A program made the translations under genes and the position numbers. Below, one piece after another: positions 58,156-64,000 of a stretch of DNA of 64,000 nucleotides. The notes under the pieces are model-generated. The model was not told the origin of the DNA and did not search any database. It was given only the letters and a program-made list of their open reading frames with translations. The stretch's first letter is position 1. Each line of letters begins with the position of its first letter. The stretch spans positions 62,001-126,000 of the forward strand of contig NZ_PENI01000016.1 in the NCBI RefSeq assembly GCF_003688995.1, written 5' to 3'. The DNA comes from Streptomyces shenzhenensis (GTDB lineage: Bacteria; Actinomycetota; Actinomycetes; Streptomycetales; Streptomycetaceae).

Positions 58156-58749
58156 ATGAGCTACGAGCCGCCACGGCCGGCCAGGGGGCTGCTGGTCACA
58201 CCGGAGGACCGGGACGCGCCCGCCCGCGTGCGGCGACTGCGCCGACTCGGCCTGGGGGAGTGGCCCGAGCCCGCGCTGGACGCCCTCGTGTACCAGCTCG
58301 CCGAGCTGACGGACGCACCGTACGCCATGGTCAACTTCATCAACGAGGAGCGGCAGTTGTTCGCCGGCCTGTGCACCCCGGCCATCCGGCCGCCGGGGCT
58401 GACCGGACACGGCGGGCACGGCGGACACGACAGGCCCGTGATGGGCCGCCGACTGCCCCGCGACCATGGTTTCTGCCCCCATGTGATGGTCCGGCGCAAG
58501 GCACTCGTCCTGGAGGACGTCCGCGACTACCCGCGCTTCGCGGGCAACCCGGTCGTCGACACGTTCGGCATCCACGCCTACCTGGGCGCGCCGCTCGTCG
58601 ACAGCACGGGAACGGTGCTGGGCACGGTGTGCGTCGCCGACCTCGTACCGCGGCACTGGGGGCGGACCAGTCTCGACACCGTCAAGTCGACGGCCGCCGA
58701 CCTCGCCGTACGGCTGGAGCGACGCGAGGCCGACGGCCTGCCACTGTGA
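58156..58749 (+). CDS. GAF-domain protein of the conservon
   Basis: 197 residues, 73 bases after cvnD on the same strand. GAF fold: LVYQLAELTDAPYAMVNFIN, EERQLFAGLC, an insertion rich in Gly/His (GHGGHGGHD), DHGFCPHVMVRRKALVLEDV, YLGAPLVDSTGTVLGTVCVA. The Cys-His pattern FCPH could ligate a haem or cofactor but this is unproven. Probably an input or output module for the same GTPase complex; not one of the four core Cvn proteins. Confidence 0.8.
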   Translation: MSYEPPRPARGLLVTPEDRDAPARVRRLRRLGLGEWPEPALDALVYQLAELTDAPYAMVNFINEERQLFAGLCTPAIRPPGLTGHGGHGGHDRPVMGRRLPRDHGFCPHVMVRRKALVLEDVRDYPRFAGNPVVDTFGIHAYLGAPLVDSTGTVLGTVCVADLVPRHWGRTSLDTVKSTAADLAVRLERREADGLPL

Positions 58750-58919
58750 GCCGAGCGGGCCCGGCAGCGCGTTCAGGAAAGCTGTGGCGGCGGTTAAGAA
58801 AACCTCGATGGACCGGGCCTCGCGCATGCGGCAGATTGCTACGGGAATCCACTCTCGTCCCCGCCGCGGGCTCCTTCGGCCTGCCCGCGGCCGGGACCCG
58901 ACCCACAGGAGCCGTAGCG

Positions 58920-59948
58920 TTGAAGGCGCTGGTCAAGGAGAAGGCGGAGCCCGGACTGTGGCTCACGGACGTCCCGGAGCCCGCCGTCGGGTCCGGTGAC
59001 GTGCTGATCAAGGTCCAGCGGACCGGGATCTGCGGCACCGACCTGCACATCCGGTCCTGGGACGGCTGGGCGCGGCAGGCGATCCGCACGCCGCTCGTCA
59101 TCGGCCACGAGTTCGTCGGCCAGGTCGTGGAGACCGGCCGGGACGTCTCCGACATCGGGGCCGGCGACCTGGTCAGCGGCGAGGGCCACCTGGTGTGCGG
59201 CAGATGCCGCAACTGCCTGGCGGGGCGCCGCCATCTGTGCCGGGCCACGGTCGGCCTGGGCGTCGGCCGCGACGGCGCGTTCGCCGAGTACGTGGTCCTG
59301 CCCGCCGCCAATGTCTGGGTGCACCGGGTCCCCGTCGACCTCGATGTCGCCGCGATCTTCGACCCGTTCGGCAACGCCGTGCACACCGCCCTGTCCTTCC
59401 CGCTGGTCGGCGAGGACGTGCTGATCACCGGCGCCGGGCCGATCGGTCTGATGGCCGCCGCGGTGGCCCGGCACGCGGGCGCCCGCAACGTCGTCGTCAC
59501 CGACGTCAGCGAGGAGCGGCTGGACCTGGCCCGCAAGATCGGGGTGAGCCTCGCGCTGAACGTCTCCGGCGCGTCGATCGCCGACGGGCAGCGGGAGTTG
59601 GGGCTGCGCGAGGGCTTCGACATCGGTCTGGAGATGTCCGGCCGCCCCGAGGCCCTGCGGGACATGATCGCCAATATGACGCACGGCGGCCGGATCGCCG
59701 TCCTGGGTCTGCCCGCCGAGGAGTTCCCGGTGGACTGGGCCCGGATCGTCACCTCGATGATCACGATCAAGGGCATCTACGGCCGGGAGATGTTCGAGAC
59801 CTGGTACGCGATGTCGGTCCTGCTGGAGGGCGGCCTCGACCTCGCCCCGGTGATCACCGGCCGGTACGGCTACCGCGACTTCGAGGCGGCGTTCGCGGAC
59901 GCGGCCGGCGGCAAGGGCGGCAAGGTCATCCTCGACTGGACCGCCTGA
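58920..59948 (+). CDS. tdh: L-threonine 3-dehydrogenase
   Basis: 342 residues from TTG 58920 with AGGAG at 58906-58910 (E. coli Tdh is 341). Zinc alcohol-dehydrogenase superfamily: catalytic Cys38, His63 and Glu64 (GICGTDLHIRSWD; IGHEFVG), structural zinc Cys93, Cys96, Cys99 and Cys107, and the NAD loop GAGPIGLMAAAVARH. It oxidises threonine to 2-amino-3-ketobutyrate. It is immediately upstream of kbl (61-base gap), giving the two-step cleavage to glycine and acetyl-CoA. Confidence 0.94.
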   Translation: MKALVKEKAEPGLWLTDVPEPAVGSGDVLIKVQRTGICGTDLHIRSWDGWARQAIRTPLVIGHEFVGQVVETGRDVSDIGAGDLVSGEGHLVCGRCRNCLAGRRHLCRATVGLGVGRDGAFAEYVVLPAANVWVHRVPVDLDVAAIFDPFGNAVHTALSFPLVGEDVLITGAGPIGLMAAAVARHAGARNVVVTDVSEERLDLARKIGVSLALNVSGASIADGQRELGLREGFDIGLEMSGRPEALRDMIANMTHGGRIAVLGLPAEEFPVDWARIVTSMITIKGIYGREMFETWYAMSVLLEGGLDLAPVITGRYGYRDFEAAFADAAGGKGGKVILDWTA

Positions 59949-60009
59949 AGCCCGCCCCGCTCCGCGCACCCCTCCGCCTCACTCGCCCCCGCATCTGATG
60001 GAGACCCTC

Positions 60010-61203
60010 ATGTTCGACTCCGTACGCGACGACCTGCGCGCCACCCTCGACGAGATCCGTGCCGCCGGCCTGCACAAGCCCGAGCGGGTCATCGGCACCC
60101 CGCAGTCCGCGACCATCGGCGTCACCGCCGGCGGCCGGCCCGGCGAGGTCCTCAACTTCTGCGCCAACAACTACCTCGGCCTCGCCGACCACCCCGAGGT
60201 CGTCGCCGCCGCCCACGCCGCCCTGGACCGCTGGGGCTACGGCATGGCGTCGGTGCGCTTCATCTGCGGGACGCAGGAGGTCCACAAGGAGCTGGAGGCG
60301 CGGCTGTCCGCGTTCCTCGGCCAGGAGGACACCATCCTGTACTCCTCCTGCTTCGACGCCAACGGCGGCGTCTTCGAGACACTGCTCGGCCCGGAGGACG
60401 CCGTCATCTCCGACGCGCTCAACCACGCCTCGATCATCGACGGCATCCGGCTGTCCAAGGCCCGCCGCCTCCGCTACGCCAACCGTGACCTCGCCGACCT
60501 GGAGGCCCGGCTCAAGGAGGCCGCCGACGCGCGCCGGCGCCTGATCGTCACCGACGGCGTCTTCTCCATGGACGGATACGTCGCCCCGCTCCGCGAGATC
60601 TGCGACCTCGCGGACCGCTACGACGCCATGGTCATGGTCGACGACTCGCACGCCGTGGGCTTCGTCGGCCCGACCGGGCGCGGCACACCCGAGCTGCACG
60701 GCGTCACGGACCGCGTCGACATCGTCACCGGCACCCTCGGCAAGGCCCTCGGCGGCGCCTCCGGCGGCTATGTCGCCGCGCGCGCCGAGATCGTCGCCCT
60801 GCTGCGCCAGCGTTCCCGGCCGTATCTGTTCTCGAACACCCTCGCCCCGGTGATCGCCGCGGCTTCCCTGAAGGTCCTCGACCTGCTGGAGTCGGCGGAC
60901 GACCTGCGGGTCCGGCTCGCCGAGAACACCGCGCTGTTCCGCCGCCGGATGACCGAGGAGGGCTTCGACGTCCTGCCCGGGGACCACGCCATCGCGCCGG
61001 TGATGATAGGCGACGCCGCGGAGGCGGGCCGGCTGGCCGAACTGCTGCTGGAGCGGGGCGTGTACGTGATCGGCTTCTCCTACCCGGTGGTGCCGCAGGG
61101 CCAGGCCCGCATCCGGGTCCAGTTGTCCGCCGCGCACTCCACGGACGACGTGCACCGCGCGGTCGACGCGTTCGTCGCGGCTCGGGCCGCGCTGGCGGCG
61201 TGA
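60010..61203 (+). CDS. kbl: Glycine C-acetyltransferase (2-amino-3-ketobutyrate CoA ligase)
   Basis: 397 residues from ATG 60010, which has GGAG six bases upstream; ATG 59998 is in frame but lacks a site. Alpha-oxoamine synthase with near-identical blocks to E. coli Kbl: NFCANNYLGLADHPEV, GMASVRFICGTQEVHKELE, VMVDDSHAVGFVGPTGRG, PLP Lys245 in TGTLGKALGGASGG, and RQRSRPYLFSN. It splits 2-amino-3-ketobutyrate with CoA to glycine and acetyl-CoA. Confidence 0.95.
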   Translation: MFDSVRDDLRATLDEIRAAGLHKPERVIGTPQSATIGVTAGGRPGEVLNFCANNYLGLADHPEVVAAAHAALDRWGYGMASVRFICGTQEVHKELEARLSAFLGQEDTILYSSCFDANGGVFETLLGPEDAVISDALNHASIIDGIRLSKARRLRYANRDLADLEARLKEAADARRRLIVTDGVFSMDGYVAPLREICDLADRYDAMVMVDDSHAVGFVGPTGRGTPELHGVTDRVDIVTGTLGKALGGASGGYVAARAEIVALLRQRSRPYLFSNTLAPVIAAASLKVLDLLESADDLRVRLAENTALFRRRMTEEGFDVLPGDHAIAPVMIGDAAEAGRLAELLLERGVYVIGFSYPVVPQGQARIRVQLSAAHSTDDVHRAVDAFVAARAALAA

Positions 61204-61221
61204 GCGGCCCGGACATATTGC

Positions 61222-61234
61222 GATAATCGTCCGC
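61222..61234 (+). promoter_or_regulatory. -10 element giving a probably leaderless LysR transcript
   Basis: GATAAT at 61222-61227 ends seven bases before the LysR ATG at 61235 and no ribosome site precedes this ATG. The transcription start should fall on or next to the A of ATG. Leaderless mRNAs are common in Streptomyces. Confidence 0.55.
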
Positions 61235-62137
61235 ATGATCGAGGCGCGGCGGCTCCATATCCTCCGGGCGGTGGCCGACCACCGTACGGTGACGGCGGCG
61301 GCCGCCGCGCTGTACCTCACTCCCTCCGCGGTCTCCCAGCAGCTCGCGGCCCTGGAGCAGGAGACGGGCCACCGCCTGGTCGAGCGGAGCGCCAAGGGCG
61401 TACGGCTCACCCCGGCCGGGGAGATCCTGCTCGGCCACACCAATGCCGTCCTCGCCCAGCTGGAGCGGGCCGAGGCGGAACTGGCCGCGTACGGCTCCGG
61501 CGAGGCGGGCACGGTCACGGTGGCCGCCTTCGCGACCGGGATCGCCCAGGTCGTGGCCCCGGCGGTGGCCCGCCTCGCCCGGACCGCGCCCGGCATCCGC
61601 ATCCGCGTCCGGGACGCCGAGGGCGACGCCAGTGTGCCCATGGTCCTGGACCGGCAGGTGGACGTGGCGGTCGCCGTCGAGTACCGCGGCGCCCCACCCG
61701 CCGACGACCCGCGCCTGACCCATGTCCCGCTGTACGCCGAGCCCTTCGACGCGGTCGTGCCGCTCGACCACCGGCTGGCCGGCGCCGCCGTCGTCCCGCT
61801 CGCCGAACTGGCCAAGGACCCGTGGATCGGCCCGTACCCGGGCAACCCCTGCCATGACGTGGTCGTCCTGGCCTGCGAGAGCGCCGGGTTCCAGCCGCGC
61901 CTGGAGCACTCCTCGGACGACTTCCGCGCGGTCGTGGCGCTGGCCTCGGCCGACGCCGGTGTGGCGCTCGTCCCGCGCTCGGCGCTGCGCGGCATGGACC
62001 TGTCGGGCGTGGTCGTCCGTCCCGTGCACGGAGTGGCCCCGACCCGCCGGGTCTTCGCTGCGGTACGGCGCGGAGCCGAGGGTCACCCGCTGATCCGGCC
62101 GGTGCTGGACGCACTGGACGAGGCCGCCCGGACGTGA
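61235..62137 (+). CDS. LysR-family regulator
   Basis: 300 residues. N-terminal winged HTH (LHILRAVADHRTVTAAAAAL; LTPSAVSQQLAALEQETGHR) followed by a periplasmic-binding-protein-like effector domain (GTVTVAAFATGIAQVVAPAV; GDASVPMVLDRQVDVAVAVE; DAGVALVPRSALRGMDL). It lies 31 bases after kbl on the same strand but seems to have its own promoter. Control of tdh-kbl by an amino acid is plausible; not shown. Confidence 0.9.
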   Translation: MIEARRLHILRAVADHRTVTAAAAALYLTPSAVSQQLAALEQETGHRLVERSAKGVRLTPAGEILLGHTNAVLAQLERAEAELAAYGSGEAGTVTVAAFATGIAQVVAPAVARLARTAPGIRIRVRDAEGDASVPMVLDRQVDVAVAVEYRGAPPADDPRLTHVPLYAEPFDAVVPLDHRLAGAAVVPLAELAKDPWIGPYPGNPCHDVVVLACESAGFQPRLEHSSDDFRAVVALASADAGVALVPRSALRGMDLSGVVVRPVHGVAPTRRVFAAVRRGAEGHPLIRPVLDALDEAART

Positions 62138-62203
62138 GCGTTCCGTACCGGGCTGTGCCGGGTGAGCGGGCCGCTGTCAGTGGCGGCGGCTACCGTGCCT
62201 GTC

Positions 62204-62563
62204 ATGCCGGACGCCGAAGACGTACGCCGTATCGCCCTGTCCCTGCCCGAGACGACCGAGAAGACCGCCTGGAGCATGCCCACGTTCCGGGTGGCCGGGA
62301 AGATGTTCGCCACGCTGCCCGAGGACGAGACCTCCCTCGCCGTGCGCTGCCCCAAGGAGGAGCGCGACGAACTGGTGCTGGCCGAGCCGGAGAAGTTCTG
62401 GATCGCCGGACACGAGGCCCAGTTCGCCTGGGTCAGAGCCCGGCTCGCCGCGCTGGACGACGAGGCCGAACTGCGGGACATCCTCGCCGACTCCTGGCGC
62501 CAGGCGGCCCCGCCCCGGCTCCTGGAGGCCCACCCGGCGGTGGGGCTGCCGGGCGGCCCGTGA
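62204..62563 (+). CDS. MmcQ/YjbR-family protein
   Basis: 119 residues from ATG 62204; an upstream GTG at 62162 is less likely since a -10-like TACCGT lies just before the ATG. YjbR fold features: VRRIALSLPETTEKTAWSMP, TFRVAGKMFATLPEDE, LAVRCPKEERDELV and AWVRARLAALDDEAELRDIL. A CyaY-like double-wing DNA-binding or protein-interaction fold is known for the family; the cellular role is unknown. It ends at a hairpin shared with the convergent transketolase gene. Confidence 0.85.
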   Translation: MPDAEDVRRIALSLPETTEKTAWSMPTFRVAGKMFATLPEDETSLAVRCPKEERDELVLAEPEKFWIAGHEAQFAWVRARLAALDDEAELRDILADSWRQAAPPRLLEAHPAVGLPGGP

Positions 62564-62566
62564 TCC

Positions 62567-62609
62567 GCTGGGCGTCGCCGTGGCACGACCCGACGGCGAC
62601 AGCGCCAGC
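62567..62609. terminator. Bidirectional hairpin between yjbR-like and transketolase genes
   Basis: GCTGG...TCGCCG (62567-62580) pairs with CGGCGA...CCAGC (62594-62609) with a small internal bulge and a 13-base loop. It is placed 3 bases past one stop and 39 bases from the other. Confidence 0.55.
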
Positions 62610-62648
62610 GGCGGACGGCGGGGGAGCGGGCAACGGCCCGCGCGCCGC

Positions 62649-63560
62649 TCAGGCCCGGGCCGGCACGGCGACGAACGCCCCGATCCGCTCCCGCAGGCTC
62701 GCCGCGTCCAGCCCGTGCGCGGCGACATGCTCCTCGACGGTCCCGTACTTCCGCAGCTCGCGCCGCCCCACCCCGAGCCCGAGGATCCGGTGCGGGACGT
62801 CGACCAGCGCCTCGCTCACCGCCCCCGTCGAGGTCCCGGCCAGATACGGCTCGACGAGGACCACATCGGTGCCCGCCGCCTGGGTGGCCCGGCGCAGCGC
62901 CGCCGCGTCGAAGGGCCGCACCGTCGTCGCGTACAGGACGGTGACCTCGAGCCCCTCGGTGGCGGCGAGCACGGCGTCCAGCATCGGACCGACGGCGACG
63001 ACGACACCGGCGCGCCCCTCCCGGACCGTGCGCAGGCCCCGCCCGTCGACCCGGTGTCCCCGCCGGTTGGCCGACTCGGACAACCGGACGTACACCTTGT
63101 CGTCGCCGGCCGCGACCGCGTGCCGCAGCAGGGTCTCGGCCTCGTCCGGGTGCCCCGGCACCTGCACGGTCCAGCCGTCCAGGGTGTCGAGCAGCGCCAC
63201 GTCGCCCGGCGCCATGTGCGTATAGCCGCCGGCCGGCCAGTCGAACGAGGCGGCGGCGCTGACCAGCACCGCCCCCGCGTTCTGATGCCCGAGATCCAGC
63301 TTGACCTGCTCGAAGGGGCGCTCCACCAGAAAGCTGGCGAAGGTGTGCACCACCGGCCGCATCCCGGTCAGCGCCAGCCCGGCCGCGGCCCCGACGAGCA
63401 ACTGCTCACGGATGCCGACATTGATCACCCGGTGCGGATGCCGGCGCATCGCCTCGGCCAAGGCGACCTTGCCGATCTCGGCGACGACGACCGCGACCCG
63501 CGGATCCTCGTCGAGCAGGTGGGTCACGACGGGGGCGAAGCGGTCGCGCATGGTGTCCAT
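62649..63560 (-). CDS. Transketolase C-terminal subunit (split transketolase)
   Basis: 303 residues from ATG 63560 with GGAGG upstream. Pyrimidine-binding and C-terminal domains of TPP enzymes: VVVAEIGKVALAEAMRRHPH, RVINVGIREQLLVGAAAGLA (Glu of the TPP activation site), RPVVHTFASFLVERPFEQVK, GYTHMAPGDVALLDTLDGW, then RAGVVVAVGPMLDAVLAATE. It pairs with the N-terminal subunit encoded 34 bases upstream. Split transketolases act in pentose, aminosugar-like or secondary-metabolite routes; the substrate is not fixed. Confidence 0.88.
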   Translation of the reverse strand: MDTMRDRFAPVVTHLLDEDPRVAVVVAEIGKVALAEAMRRHPHRVINVGIREQLLVGAAAGLALTGMRPVVHTFASFLVERPFEQVKLDLGHQNAGAVLVSAAASFDWPAGGYTHMAPGDVALLDTLDGWTVQVPGHPDEAETLLRHAVAAGDDKVYVRLSESANRRGHRVDGRGLRTVREGRAGVVVAVGPMLDAVLAATEGLEVTVLYATTVRPFDAAALRRATQAAGTDVVLVEPYLAGTSTGAVSEALVDVPHRILGLGVGRRELRKYGTVEEHVAAHGLDAASLRERIGAFVAVPARA

Positions 63561-63594
63561 GGGTGTCGAGCCTCCTTGGGGAAGTACGGGGAGA

Positions 63595-64000
63595 TCAGCC
63601 GGACTTGGGTTCGACGCGGGCCACGACGACGTGCGGGCGGCCCGGGTGCGCGGCGGTGAAGGCGGCGTACAGCGCCTCGTGGTCACGGCCGTCGACGGTC
63701 ACGGCCGACCAGCCCGCCGCCTCGAAGCGGGCCGCGATCCCGCCGGGCCGGGCGTGGCCGGCGGAGGCGTTGTCGACGACGACGGTGTGCAGCCGCTCCA
63801 GTCCGGTCGGCCCGGCGAAGGCGATCGCCTCGTGATTGCTGCCCTCGTCCAGCTCGGCGTCGCCGACCAGCACCCACACCGCAGGACCGGTCCGCCCCTG
63901 GGCCCGCAGCCCCAGCGCCGTGCCCACGGCGATGGGCAGCCCATGCCCCAGCGACCCGCTGCCGATCTCGGCGCCCGGCACCAGCACCCGGTCAGGATGG
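63595..64000 (-). CDS. Transketolase N-terminal subunit (5' end outside window)
   Basis: The visible C-terminal 134 residues read from the window edge: VPGAEIGSGSLGHGLPIAVG, then the TPP/Mg motif VLVGDAELDEGSNHEAIAFA with the later Asn in HTVVVDNAS, RFEAAGWSAVTVDGRDHEAL and the stop at 63595. The TPP pyrophosphate-binding half of a split transketolase, forming an alpha2beta2 enzyme with the next gene. Start lies beyond 64000. Confidence 0.88.
   Translation of the reverse strand, partial: HPDRVLVPGAEIGSGSLGHGLPIAVGTALGLRAQGRTGPAVWVLVGDAELDEGSNHEAIAFAGPTGLERLHTVVVDNASAGHARPGGIAARFEAAGWSAVTVDGRDHEALYAAFTAAHPGRPHVVVARVEPKSG

Overview
The window reads as a high-GC Streptomyces or close relative. 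The signs are very GC-rich codon third positions, frequent GTG and TTG starts, ATGA/GTGA-coupled operons, a conservon (cvnA-D), an ESX/type VII ATPase with WXG100-sized substrates, and many pairs of enzyme and one-component regulator. No rRNA, tRNA or CRISPR array was recognised.

Bases 1-13.7 kb are an accessory catabolic patchwork. A sugar-acid/galactoside island holds a partial IclR regulator, an SDR, a DgoR-like GntR regulator, galactonate dehydratase dgoD and a GH2 glycosidase. It is visibly decaying: there is a headless MFS fragment and an SDR that has lost its active-site segment. It is followed by AraC, a hotdog thioesterase, a coupled luciferase-like oxidoreductase/hemerythrin pair, a second AraC, and an SDR whose catalytic Tyr position is Leu.

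13.7-20.4 kb: an FAD monooxygenase/TetR pair lies between two transposase remnants and carries three copies of one operator-like site. Next come a single-chain glutamine-amidotransferase/methyltransferase fusion, a 34-bp perfect palindrome, a small secreted protein and a DMT exporter.

20.4-32.6 kb is a compact, unassigned natural-product locus. In transcriptional order it encodes a BtrH-like/carrier-protein fusion, an acyl ligase, a fold-III PLP decarboxylase, a stand-alone carrier protein, two acyl-CoA-dehydrogenase-like flavoproteins, a phosphopantetheinyl transferase, an amino-acid-adenylating enzyme and a flavin reductase. Thioesterases flank it. The logic resembles butirosin BtrH/I/K: a substrate is loaded on a carrier, decarboxylated there, oxidised and transferred. 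This is the best candidate for an undescribed pathway.

32.6-53.2 kb is a type VII secretion-related locus: a membrane-anchored ricin lectin, a beta-helix/AAA+ fusion, a 2,769-residue putative secreted protein with 390-bp tandem repeats, a WXG-like 309-residue protein and two WXG100-sized proteins. On the opposite strand lie an ECF sigma factor, a membrane protein and FHA-containing EccC. A 4 x 112-bp repeat array separates the two convergent arms. No eccB, eccD or mycosin lies in the window.

54-64 kb is more core-like: the conservon (sensor-kinase-like protein with an odd His-rich tail, roadblock, DUF742, Ras-like GTPase) plus a GAF protein; tdh-kbl for threonine catabolism with a LysR regulator that appears leaderless; a YjbR-like protein; and a split transketolase whose N-terminal subunit runs off the window.
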